Shown in pieces: positions 36,004 through 46,242 of a DNA stretch of 64,000 nt. The DNA comes from Asterella californica (taxonomy: Eukaryota > Streptophyta > Marchantiopsida > Marchantiales > Aytoniaceae). Location of the stretch: the NCBI GenBank assembly GCA_036924285.1, contig JAYKYS010000014.1:2914001-2978000 (forward strand), read 5' to 3'. Below the pieces are notes generated by a model. The model searched no databases. It was not told the origin of the DNA and saw only the letters and a list, made by a program, of their open reading frames with translations. Position numbers and translations under genes: made by a program. Position 1 is the first letter of the stretch, and each line of letters opens with the position of its first letter.

Positions 36004-36980
36004 GAGACGAGGCTGGTCCAAGTGAGGAGAGAGCGGCTCCCAAGAGGCAACTAAGAGGAGATAGACTCCGACAGGAGACTACACCTCTACGAGAAGAAGC
36101 TATGGATGACGTCTTACCTTCTGGGAGTGCAGAGAAGGGTAAGGGTAGGGAGAAGGGCAAAGCTCCCATGTATAAGCTGCAATCAGACATTGAAGCAGCA
36201 ACCAACATGAAAGAGGTGTTGCAGGAGAAGGTGCTCAATACAAAGATTGAGTTTACCTTGCGAGAGATCCTCGGGATTGCGAAGAAGGAGTTTTATGATG
36301 TCATCATTGACATTATCAAGCAGAAGAGACAATTGACGGGAGAGACCGCAGTGTCCAGTGCTCTAGACATAGTGATTACAGAGGAAGAGGAGCGAGAGTT
36401 GGTTCATTCTTACAACACTCGTAAAGTTCGGTTTGATGTGGATAAGGAAGAGGACGATAAGATCTCTAGTCATTACACTAGAGGGCATTGGGCAAGAGCC
36501 ACTACTGAAACCTTAGTGAATGTAGGAGAGATGAAAGATCCGGTGGTTGCTCTCATCGATCATGGATCTGAGATCAATATTGTCTCTAAGGACATCTACA
36601 AGCAGGGTGGATGGCCTGTTGATATAGATCATGGTTGGATGATCCGAGCAGCAAACAACACACGAGGAGAACTCTATGGTGCTTGTCCGGATGTGAAGGT
36701 GAAGATAGGGAATGTGGTACTTGAACAAAACTTCTTTGTTCAAGATACTACTTCCTATCCGGTTATTCTTGGTCAACCATTCATTACAGCTGTAAAGATG
36801 GAGACTAAGGTGTTGGATGACGGTTCTGCTTATGTTCGGATCAGGAGTCAGGATGGCAAAACAACAGTACAGTTCTTGACTGTGTCTGCTAATCATGAGC
36901 GTAACCGAGATTACTTGCGGAGCGTGTCTCTACCCAAAGTCACTGAAGAGTTTAAGGATTTTTCCAGAGGGCCACTATAG
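36000..36980 (+). CDS. Gypsy-D aspartic protease protein
   Basis: 326-aa frame starting with the ATG of an ATGA overlap with the gag-like stop. The N-terminal third is charged and low-complexity. Around residues 58-115 there is a helical block ('MYKLQSDIEAATNMKEVL', 'FTLREILGIAKKEFYDVI') typical of this gypsy lineage. The retropepsin part has its catalytic Asp near residue 187 in 'ALIDHGSEINIVS', with D-H-G instead of D-S/T-G. 'YPVILGQPFI' near residue 255 is the conserved Ile-Leu-Gly region. The frame ends at 36978-36980. The pol frame is reached by a -1 shift, best placed at the five-T run 36959-36963. Confidence 0.8.
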   Translation: MRDEAGPSEERAAPKRQLRGDRLRQETTPLREEAMDDVLPSGSAEKGKGREKGKAPMYKLQSDIEAATNMKEVLQEKVLNTKIEFTLREILGIAKKEFYDVIIDIIKQKRQLTGETAVSSALDIVITEEEERELVHSYNTRKVRFDVDKEEDDKISSHYTRGHWARATTETLVNVGEMKDPVVALIDHGSEINIVSKDIYKQGGWPVDIDHGWMIRAANNTRGELYGACPDVKVKIGNVVLEQNFFVQDTTSYPVILGQPFITAVKMETKVLDDGSAYVRIRSQDGKTTVQFLTVSANHERNRDYLRSVSLPKVTEEFKDFSRGPL

Positions 36981-37024
36981 AGCGAGAGTATAGTGGTACC
37001 GATACACAAGAGAAGGTACTCTCG

Positions 37025-40000
37025 TTGGAGAAGGATAGTGCCTTTTGTACAGGAGTGGTGAGATATTCGGAGAGTGGATTTGCTGTGTATACACAACTTG
37101 CTGATCTTCAGAAATGGGAGAAGAAAGCTGTGCAAAGAACCCAAAATGATCTAAAAAGAGTTGGTGTGCTTAGTGAGGAGGATAAGATAGAGGGCGTTTA
37201 CATGGAGATGGATTTGGATGATCCTTTGGAAGAACTTCGTAAGGCTGAACAAGGGAATGAAGACCAAGTTGTCTACATACGTTCTATGGAGCTTTACTCG
37301 GCTATAGAGTCATTCCAGATACCTGAAGTCAGAGTTGAGACAAGGTATCAAACGGTGAATAAAAAGGTGAAGTCGGTTGCACAATCGCTACCTAGCGACT
37401 CTGACCAACGAGTTCAACAAGCCTCAAAGGAGAAGAGCTTACGGTATCTTGATCAGATAGGTCACAAGTTTACAGAAGCTACGCTTAAGGAGTTGAAGGT
37501 TGGTTCTACAGATTTTCTTCTACCTGCTGAGGAGAAGGAGTTCAAAGAGATGTTAAGTAGGCACGGGAAAACATTTGCTTTTGAGCCTTCAGATATTGGG
37601 TGTGTAGATCCAAGCGTTTTAGCACCGATGATCATATTTACGGTACCGCATACGCCTTGGGACTTGAGACCAATTCCCGTACCTAGGGCACATCTGCCTA
37701 AGTTTATGGAGCTTCTAAAGGAGAAGATGCAGATGAGAATCCTTGAGCCATCGTTTGCACCGTATTCCAGCCGCTGGTTTACAGTGCCGAAGAAGAGCGG
37801 AGCGCTACGGTTCATTCAGGATATGCAACCGGTGAATCAGGTGACCATCAGAAATACGGGGATCGGACCTATTGTGAGGGAGTTTGTTGAAGCATTCGCT
37901 GGTAGAGCCATTTACTCGATAGGAGACCTCTACTCTGGATACGATCAGTTTCAACTTGCTGAAAAGAGTAGAGATGTCACTACTATGAGGACACCATTGG
38001 GTTTGGTGAGGATGTGCACATTGCCGCAGGGGGCAACAAATTCTGTTGCACACATGATGAACGGGATGAACAAAGTTCTTCGAGACTTCATCCCGGAGAA
38101 GACCATGCCTTTCTTAGATGACATTCCAATCAAAGGATGTGTAGAGGAGCAGAAGGATGAGAGAGTCGATCAGAGGGGGTGTCGAAAATTTGTGGTTGAT
38201 CATATTCTAGATTGTGATCAGATTTTATCACGGCTCGGGGAGGTTCACTTGACACTATCTGGTGCTAAGTCTTCGTTTGGAGTTCGAGAGGTTGTGATTG
38301 TGGGGCACTTATGCGGATGGTTTGGTCGCAAACCTGATCCTAATAAGGTGGATGCCATACAGCGGATGAAGGACACATGTAGCTCAACAACAGAGGTGCG
38401 AAGGTTCTTAGGAGCTTGCATGTTTTATCATGTGTGGATTCCTCATTTTGCTCATGTATCAGATCCACTCTATGGTCTGTTACGGAAGAGCACGAAGTTC
38501 AGATGGGAGGAGAGGCATATCAAAGCGGTGCAGAAGCTGAAGCAGTTGTTGTCTTCTCCACCTGTGCTACGAAGGGTGAGTTATGAAGATGGCAAACACG
38601 TGATAATCACGATTGATACAAGTCCGATAGTCATTGGGTGGGCAGTGGGACAAGATGATGAGGATGGAAACCGGTTTGCAATCAGATTTGGAGCCAAAGT
38701 GTTGAGTGAGCGACAGCGAAACTACCCACAAGTAAAGCGAGAGCTATGGAGGGTAGTTACTGCGATGAAAGTTGAGAAGGACTATTTGATTGGAGCACCG
38801 GTGATAGTGAAGACGGATTGTTTGCCACTGTTAGGGATGATTACGAATTGTAACACCCCTGATATCGCTATGTTGCGATGGATTGCCTATATCAAGTCGT
38901 TGAATCCGGAATTTAGACACATAGCGGGAAAAGATAACCCGATATCAGATATGTTGTCTAGGGCCAGATATGAGGATGAAGAGGATTTGACAGAAGACAC
39001 AGAGGATATAGGCACGACCGTCTTTTGTAGAGCTCAGAAGGGAATGAAGGAGCATCAAAACTCATTCATGGAGGAGCTATACCAAGGAGAATGGTTAGAC
39101 ATTGGGCGTTATCTTGGTTCGCTGACCAAGCAACCAGAATGGAATGATGCTCAATTCAAACAGATCAGGAGGAAGGCTTACAACTACATACAACAAGGGG
39201 GCTATCTGTGGAAGCGCGCCAAGCGGAGTGGCGAGATGCCGCAACGGGTTGTGTGTAAGCAAGAGATGCAAACCCAGCTCATTCAAGAATTCCATGAGAG
39301 CTTATGGGCTGGACATCGGGGTATTTATGCCACCTTTACCAAACTCAAAGAGAGATATTGGTGGCGTAACATGTACAGAGATGTAGTGCGATTTGTGGAG
39401 ACGTGTGTAACTTGCCAGATGTACTCTGACATCCGGCATCGAGATGAGCTTCATCCTACGTATCCACTTGCAATGCATTACAAGTGGGTAGTAGATCTGG
39501 TTACGATGCCGGTTGGGATATGGCAGATGAGATACTTGGTTTTGGCACGGGAGGATCTATCGAACCAAGTCGAAGGACGCGCTCTGCGCACAAACACTAC
39601 AAAAGGGGTGTGCAGATTTCTACTTGAAGATGTGATCTGCAGATACGGATGTGTTGGAAAGATTACAGCAGACCGCGGAGAACTGAATGCTCACGAAGCT
39701 GATATGTTCTTCAAGAGGCGGAGAATCAAGTTAGCTCTTACCATGGCTTACAACCCAGAAGGAAATGCGAAGAGTGAGCGCGGTCATCCTCCCATCAGGA
39801 AAGCGATTGTGAAAGCTTGCAACGGAAGGGTGAGAGAATGGCCAAGGCTTCTACCATTTGCTCTATGGGCCGATCGTACAACTCATAGCTCGGTGACCGG
39901 ATACATGCCAGCAGAACTAATGCAAGGGCAAAAACCGATCATGCCTATCGAAGAGCAAATACCTGCTTGGAGTGTTCTACCTTGGGAAGATAAGCTCTCT

Positions 40001-40477
40001 AGAGAGGATCTTCTCGCTCTTAGGATTCGTCAGTTGGAGCGGAGACCAGAGGATGTAGAGCTAGCTCTGGAACGGTTACAAAAAGCTCGCTTGAAGAACA
40101 AAGACAGATTTGATAAGCGACATCGACTACGACCTAAGAAGATCCAGGAAGAGGATTGGGTGTTGGTATATGATAGCAGCTTGGATAACCAACATAGAGC
40201 GTTGAGAAAGTTTTCTAAACGCTGGTTTGGGCCTTACGTGGTTGTTCGTATTCATGACAACGCCACATACGTACTACGCGAGTTGGACAGTGCACGGCTT
40301 AAAGTTCCAATTGCAGGAAAACAGATAAAACTCTTTAAGCGACGAGGTGAAGATCCAGACATTGAGGAGATCAATATCGAGTTTGATCTCTCTCAAGATC
40401 AAGATGAGAGTCCAGATGAGAGCGTAGAGTCCGAGGGGGAGACTCCGGAAGAAGAAGATGAGGAAGAAGTGGTATGA
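37025..40477 (+). CDS. Gypsy-D pol: reverse transcriptase, RNase H, integrase
   Basis: 1150 codons without a stop. The frame is also open leftward through 36964, so the real product probably begins by -1 frameshift from the protease frame rather than at the non-ATG codon at 37025. RT: 'RFIQDMQPVNQ', LPQGA near residue 333, and the active-site box FLDD at 363-366 (usually YxDD). RNase H: first Asp near residue 531 in 'IITIDTS', then 'KTDCLPLLG' and 'ISDMLSR'. Integrase: an HHCC finger around 750-795 ('HESLWAGHRG ... CVTCQ'), and catalytic Asp 824 ('VVDLVTMP'), Asp 883 ('TADRGE') and Glu 918 ('KSERGH'), giving the D-D-35-E spacing. The C-terminus is a 'WFGPYVVVRIHDN' barrel-like region with an acidic tail. 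It is the only intact pol in the window. Confidence 0.93.
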   Translation: MEKDSAFCTGVVRYSESGFAVYTQLADLQKWEKKAVQRTQNDLKRVGVLSEEDKIEGVYMEMDLDDPLEELRKAEQGNEDQVVYIRSMELYSAIESFQIPEVRVETRYQTVNKKVKSVAQSLPSDSDQRVQQASKEKSLRYLDQIGHKFTEATLKELKVGSTDFLLPAEEKEFKEMLSRHGKTFAFEPSDIGCVDPSVLAPMIIFTVPHTPWDLRPIPVPRAHLPKFMELLKEKMQMRILEPSFAPYSSRWFTVPKKSGALRFIQDMQPVNQVTIRNTGIGPIVREFVEAFAGRAIYSIGDLYSGYDQFQLAEKSRDVTTMRTPLGLVRMCTLPQGATNSVAHMMNGMNKVLRDFIPEKTMPFLDDIPIKGCVEEQKDERVDQRGCRKFVVDHILDCDQILSRLGEVHLTLSGAKSSFGVREVVIVGHLCGWFGRKPDPNKVDAIQRMKDTCSSTTEVRRFLGACMFYHVWIPHFAHVSDPLYGLLRKSTKFRWEERHIKAVQKLKQLLSSPPVLRRVSYEDGKHVIITIDTSPIVIGWAVGQDDEDGNRFAIRFGAKVLSERQRNYPQVKRELWRVVTAMKVEKDYLIGAPVIVKTDCLPLLGMITNCNTPDIAMLRWIAYIKSLNPEFRHIAGKDNPISDMLSRARYEDEEDLTEDTEDIGTTVFCRAQKGMKEHQNSFMEELYQGEWLDIGRYLGSLTKQPEWNDAQFKQIRRKAYNYIQQGGYLWKRAKRSGEMPQRVVCKQEMQTQLIQEFHESLWAGHRGIYATFTKLKERYWWRNMYRDVVRFVETCVTCQMYSDIRHRDELHPTYPLAMHYKWVVDLVTMPVGIWQMRYLVLAREDLSNQVEGRALRTNTTKGVCRFLLEDVICRYGCVGKITADRGELNAHEADMFFKRRRIKLALTMAYNPEGNAKSERGHPPIRKAIVKACNGRVREWPRLLPFALWADRTTHSSVTGYMPAELMQGQKPIMPIEEQIPAWSVLPWEDKLSREDLLALRIRQLERRPEDVELALERLQKARLKNKDRFDKRHRLRPKKIQEEDWVLVYDSSLDNQHRALRKFSKRWFGPYVVVRIHDNATYVLRELDSARLKVPIAGKQIKLFKRRGEDPDIEEINIEFDLSQDQDESPDESVESEGETPEEEDEEEVV

Positions 40478-40530
40478 TGCCAACCACAACGTATGATTAG
40501 GTTGGTGCATACCAGAGGATGCACAGGTTC

Positions 40531-40542
40531 AGAGGGGGTGGA
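40531..40542 (+). promoter_or_regulatory. Gypsy-D polypurine tract
   Basis: AGAGGGGGTGGA lies directly before the LTR start TGTCGTGT at 40543. It is the expected plus-strand primer site for reverse transcription. Confidence 0.75.
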
Positions 40543-42884
40543 TGTCGTGTTGTGGATTGGCTAGGGTGTGAAACCACCACATATCCTTCGTACGTGTTTG
40601 GTGTTGAGGAGCCACTGGGACCTTATCGTGTCAAAAGATAAGGCTCCACGTGGACGATCCGTGTACTCTTCGCTGAGTGGAGATAAGAGTAGTACTCTTG
40701 TCGTCACATGTGAGATTGATGTATAAGAAGAGAGGTGCGCGGAGCTTGAGATATAGAGTGTAGAGTATCCAAGTCTAGTGGAGTGTGATCAGTATCATCG
40801 GATGAAGTAAGCGGTAGTGCGAGTGGTAGGCATGAACGGAGAACCCTTTCGTGCTCCTGATCTTCCACTTGCGCATCCATTCGTCATTAAGATCCATTGT
40901 CTGCCGCGAGATCACTTTCGAGTATTTATGGTAGCTCATTGGGGAGAGTCGTTTATGGCTGCGGTGATGGCTACTCCAGATCCTATCGTTCTTCCCATTG
41001 TCACTTACGACGCTGTTTGGGATCTTACTGTCTACATCTTGCTCTGATGTGGTATGGATCCTCCGTTGGATCTGAACTTCCCAGCGAGAGTTCCGTTCAA
41101 CACTTGGGTCGAAATACGATATTATAGTCGTCCAAAGGTGGCGCATCGTGAGTTTGTCGTGAGGAACTTCGGTGAAGATTATTACAACCAGATAATAGCT
41201 TCATCTGTTCCTTTTGTAGTTCCGTTTATTGTCAACCGTTTTAGAGTCGGGATTCTGACTCTCTATTGAGCGTAGTTTGTACATCGTGTTTACGTGCTTC
41301 GTGGCCGACGGCATCGTCAACGGCATGTGTTTGGAGTTTGTTCAATATAAACTTTGAGGCCTAAATGGTACTCTTGGATAAAGAGTACCATTCTTTGTGT
41401 GTTTTGTCATGTGAGTGAAGACAAAACCCTTTTGTCAACTTGTTTCTCATTGGTCGAAAGTTTGACCAATCACCTTCTACCAAGTTCCTTCCACATTTTC
41501 GAGGGTTAGAGGCACTTCCCGTGGTCCATTCGCAGAGTGTGAGCTATGGTTGGAAAGCTTGGAAGACCGGGATGGCCGTAGAATCAGTGGTTGCTGGATT
41601 TGAAGCGCGGATGAGAAAGTTTCGATCAATTGAAGCTGAGCGGGTCAAATTCGTGACCAATTTCATTTCCGTGAAGTCTTTCTCACTTTCTGGGAGTTCT
41701 GTGAGGTTGCTGGAGATGAATTGACTGTTGCTGGAAAGCTCTTGAGATGGGCTTGCCGATGGACTCCGAGATCAATCGATTCCAAACCGGAGTGAAAAAG
41801 TTATGGCCAGTTGAAGTTGGGTGTCTCAAATCGGTGGTTATGATAGTAGGCGACTGTAAACATGAGACATTGAGAGAGATATGGAGAGTTTGAGGTCGAA
41901 TTTCGCTATGAAACCTTCCAGGGTCTGAGAAGGCACAGCCAACTACCTACCTGTGAAATTTCAGACCATTTGGATTATTGGGTTGAAGGGAAACATTGTT
42001 TTTGTGCACAAGGGTCTGCATATCGCCTTGTGTCATTGACGAAAAGGGCTTGGATCGTTCCGAGAGTTTGGTTGAAGATCTGCTGGTGAAATTTTACAGA
42101 GTGGTAGTGATGGTGACACATTAGCTTCCTGAGAAGTTTGAGCTGTTTTGATCGAGTGGTTTGTGAGGAATCGAACAGCAAAGTTCTGTTGAACTAGTAT
42201 CGTGTTATAGAAACAGCGAACTTTGGAAGGGCATAGATGCCAACTCAGAGATGATCTCTCTGCATGTAATACCTTAATAGAGAGATTATTCTACAGGCTA
42301 TCTGCTGGCCTTGGTTTTATCTCATTCTGAGCTGTGGTTGAGGAGTGACAGTGAGGTAAAGTTGAGAGGTTCTTGCTCCGAAAGGCGCAAGAGTTAAGAT
42401 TCTTTGAAGAACAGGTCGACCTGGAGGTTTTGCTAGTGCTTCAGAGCACTTCATCATGGGTATGGAGAGTTGTTGACTGTATTTCCTATGTTTGGATCCT
42501 CTCCATACCCGCATGCCTGTTTGTACGCCCAATTGGTTTTGATTGGATTTGTGTGCGGGCGTTGCGCTTAGGTTTCTTTTCTATTAGGAGTGCTGGTATT
42601 TCTCTTGTGGTGAGGCTGGAGTGATGACCAGCAGACCCAAGAGTGCTTGCGGTGATGGCAGGAACAGGTTGCCCGTGCTTGTTACCCCGGTTCTATTCCT
42701 AGTCGAGTAAGAGAGAGATCTACCGAGGGGACGTGAGGATATCGTAGCGAGAAAGGTTCAAAGTGTACTTGGAGATCAGAGAGAGGTTTGGGTGGTCACT
42801 GGTTCTGAGTCACGGAGTGCGACACGTACTCTCTACAGCTAGATACCCGGTGTATTCCTAGATAAGAAAGCACGTCACACGACA
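40543..42884 (+). mobile_element. Gypsy-D 3' LTR, 2.34 kb
   Basis: It starts TGTCGTGT right after the polypurine tract and ends ACACGACA at 42877-42884, a perfect 8-bp inverted terminal repeat. The first 14 bases match the minus-strand start of the LTR-B at 12520. A likely TATA box, TATAAGA, is at 40722-40728 and a second, TATAAAC, is near 41347. The sequence after the end (ACGTATTGCACTCCGAGTCAC) is the gag of gypsy-C copy b, so gypsy-D integrated there. ACGT/ACGTA is the presumed target site. The matching left flank and 5' LTR are absent. Confidence 0.8.
40832..41269 (+). pseudogene. Open frame inside the gypsy-D LTR with an internal two-fold repeat
   Basis: From ATG 40832 one frame continues to 41269 with a single TGA at 41045-41047; a further ATG is at 41054. 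The two halves look related: 'FMVAHWGESFMAAVMATPDPIVLPIV' against 'FVVRNFGEDYYNQIIASSVPFVVPFI' after matching Arg residues. They share GE, A, P, V and P at equal spacing. This predicts a small beta-rich, duplicated domain. The frame begins about 100 bp after the TATAAGA at 40722, so it would be first on the element's RNA. I recognise no family. It is marked pseudogene because of the stop, but readthrough or two separate proteins are possible. Confidence 0.5.
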
Positions 42885-44466
42885 ACGTATTGCACTCCGA
42901 GTCACTGCCGTAGATGCTTCAATCTGCGTCGCACCAGCCATGAAGTCAAAGTCACCTCCTTCTCCTCCATAAGACGTGAAAGCTTCTGTTCCACCCGATC
43001 TTCGCTGAGCCATAGCCATACTAGCTCTCCTCTGCTCCAACTGCTCAATCCGAGCAATCATACCGACTTCTGACATCGTAGTAGACGGTGGATCGACGGG
43101 TCCTCTCCTAGGTGCTGGACGTCTACCTCCAGCTCGATCACCACGGCCTTCTTGAGCTCCTCCGCCTCGTCCACGATCAACCTTCCCTTGCCGTAGCTTC
43201 GGATGGAGATCAAAACAACGGTCACTACTGTGATCTGGTCGCCCGCAATGCTCACACTGCCTAGGCACCGCTTGAGACATCTCAGACGTCCCATAACTAC
43301 CTCTCCTTTGTGGACAGTCCTTCTGCTGATGAGGACCATCACACGTCCAGCAAGGACCCGCTTGCTGCTGACTAGAAAAGGACGGCATAGGTTTTTGCCC
43401 ACCAGATCTCCCAACACCTCCATGGGATCGTGACTGTTCAGCATGATCCTCATCCCCACCACTATCACACGCTGTTGTGCAGCCTGCGATCCTCGAGAAG
43501 AGGTGGTCGCCCCAGTGGTGCCTCCCTGCTGAACCCAGCAGTCACCATCTTCTCCTCTACCATGTTGAGCTCGATCCGCTCAGTTAAACCAAAGACAACT
43601 GCCAATGTCGGAGGGGTGTCTCTAAGGAGAGTGGCATCTCTGACTCTCTTACGCAACTCTCGGTCTAGTATCTCATACCAGAACTGGACTACCTGTGCTT
43701 CTTCACTCCTTGGGTAACGCTGATCAGCCGCCTCATGTGAGTAAACGCCTCTCGTAGGCTCTCTTCAGTCTTCCGCTGGAACTCTTGCAGACTCCTTAAC
43801 TTGTCGATCCGCACACCCTGATAGTTTTTCCTCAAACAGTGGAAGAATTGAACCACAGGGTTAAACCTTGGTGGTATCTCGCTCGCACTCTACCTGCTCC
43901 ACTACTAGTCAACGCACCGTTGGTAGTAGGTACTCCGCCACCCGTGGATGTACCACTGCTACTAGCACCCGAATTCGTAAGTGCTACACCTCTCAAAACT
44001 ACACTAGTAGTGACAGAAACGTAGTTGAGAGACCAATGTTGTCTCCACAACTCAATCTCAACACCGTAGTCTCGTCTGAACTCGTGGTAATCGTCCATCA
44101 ACGGTCCCTCCAAGTGCAAAAACAAACCCTTCCATGTCATGAAGGGTGTAAACAGCTGTGGGTTTCACATCTGCTACAGATCGCACCAACTGTCGAACTC
44201 CTGGATGAAGTCATCCAACTCAATGGTACCTACCGTACATGAGTAACATCGAGGTCTCTTCGTGGTCCCATAGATCACGTCCACAACAATGATGTGATGA
44301 CACTAGACTCACCATCAGAAAACGTGCTATTTGTGTCTGACTCGTCCTCTAGAACAACCGACGGTAATGGTGTAGGTAGTCGGTACCTCACCCCACTCTG
44401 TGTATACCCGAGAAATCTCCACCAGAACCTCCCGAGAACTTCGTGGTGATAGAATCTCGCGGACAC
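42885..44466 (-). pseudogene. Gypsy-C gag, copy b, with two zinc knuckles
   Basis: Minus frames 42885-43388, 43465-43656, 43832-44140 and 44275-44466 align with gag copy a. The C-terminal part carries two CCHC-type knuckles, 'CWTCDGPHQQKDC' (C-x2-C-x3-H-x4-C) and 'CEHCGRPDHSSDRC' (C-x2-C-x4-H-x4-C), then an RG-rich stretch. The frame is cut at 42885, where the gypsy-D LTR ends; residues past that point are LTR sequence. Frameshifts separate the pieces. The pol half of this copy is not in the window. Confidence 0.75.
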
Positions 44467-46019
44467 ACTCTCTAATCAGAATGTCGAAATGCTCGTCACC
44501 ACCGTAACTACAACTTGCCTATCTCCGCTCCTACTGAGCTCACCTATTTCCTATTAGGACAGTCATGTAAGGGCAACCTGTACCTGCCATCACCACAAGC
44601 AGCCTCTCACGGTCTATTGGTCGTCACTCCAACTGCACAGTGAGAGAAACAAAGATAGTCTGACTGATCATCACTCCAGCCTCACTACCAACAATACACT
44701 AGAGTGAACTCACTCTGAAAATCAAGCGCCAACACAAGCAAACGCGGCATACAAACAAGAAGCAGAATATGGAGGGGTTCCAACCACAAGAAGTCCAAAC
44801 AATAACCCTCCACACTCAACCATTCACATAAAGAGAAACCTAGTCCCCTCTCGGGACTGACGCGTCTTCTTCGATGACCACATGTACAATATATGATCAC
44901 CAACTGTCATAACCTATGCTTAAGATCACTACCTAGATGTCTACACCTCTAGTAGCTCCAAAAATATCTACGTGGTAGCTCTACTAGCTCACCCAAGACA
45001 ACTGCCACCAACTACCTCCATACACGTCTCTACAATATAAGCAAACACTATCACAACAACCGCTTCTCTCTAGTACTCCGGAGTCGCCCTACCACTCCTC
45101 TAGGAACGTGCGAGAATGTCTCCTACTACTTTAAACAAGTCCCTAAGTACTTGCACGTATCCCTGTAAGACATCAAGAGCTATTGGTCTAGTGGTATAGC
45201 CAAAGCTAAGACTACAAGGTTAAGTGTCCAAGTCCAAGAACAGTGTTGGGATGGATGACCAACTGGTTTTACACTTCCCACACAACTGAAACTTGCATAC
45301 CTCTCTCATGTACGTCAGCAAGCTGGCTTGCGGCAGGCGCGGGCTCAGGCTTAGACTTCGCTCCGCTTCCGCACTCTCGCACTCTCGCACTTCGCTCTCA
45401 CGCCTCCGCACTCATGCACCTCTGCTCCTTGAAGTCTCTAAACGTCTCCTAACACGCACGCTCCTCTCCGCTTGGGTAGGAGAAGAAACTCGAGCCAAAC
45501 ACCACAAGAAGGACGCATATGAAGAGGACACACCCAAAAACAGCAACTCAGAGGTCAAAATTGCACTCCAAATGGTTGAAATCAGCCAAATTGACACTCG
45601 CATGCGTTTACGTCAGATTTCAGACTACCCACGACCTTCTTCGGCTTGTAACTCCTTTGATCCTTAACCAAATCGAACGATATTTGATGCGTTGGAATCG
45701 TCTTCCCAGCGCGCATTTACTGCACTCTTCAACACCAGAGATTGTCGATCCATGCCAACCCGATGCTCGCCGTACTTCTGTCGACCTCAAATTGATCACA
45801 AAACTCATCATCAGAAATTTTGACCTGCCATAACTCCGTCGATGCTCGACCAAACTTCATGAAACTTGACGCACTTGAATTTTCTTCCCAGCACGCTTCC
45901 AATGAGTCCACATCAGTCTAACATTGATAAGTGTTTTGTCTACTACATCCAAACGCACACTTCAGCTCGAAAAGGTCAGTTCAACAGCATTCCGTCAAAT
46001 TTTAGCAGCGCTTCCACAT
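44467..46019 (-). mobile_element. Gypsy-C leader and back part of LTR-C, copy b
   Basis: Aligns with 23223-24170 plus 25490-25960, and with 56461-57900. It ends at 46019, where the copia 3' LTR begins. The missing front of this LTR-C is at 49540-50037 on the plus strand. The two halves carry the same 5-bp copia target duplication (AGGTA). Confidence 0.7.
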
Positions 46020-46024
46020 TACCT

Positions 46025-46242
46025 TGTAGAAAGATCGATATTTCGACGACACTCCAAGAAGAGAGAGCGAGTAGACAAGGAAGTAAAATAGGAATGAGAT
46101 GAGAGAGATTTTGCCTCTCTCTGTATATAGTGGAGGTGAGTACAAGGGAAATCCTAATGGTGGGTCTAACTAACTCTAACAACTCTAACCACTCCAGCTA
46201 ATGTTAGCCGTCGATCTACTAGAGCTTGGGACTATATCAACA
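46025..46242 (-). mobile_element. Copia 3' LTR (minus strand)
   Basis: On the minus strand it runs TGTTGATATAGTCCCAAGC ... ATCTTTCTACA and is nearly identical to 50038-50264. Its upstream purine tract (GCTTGAAGGGGAG) is at 46243-46255. The flank after it is AGGTA (46020-46024 as TACCT), matching AGGTA at 50033-50037. Confidence 0.9.
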
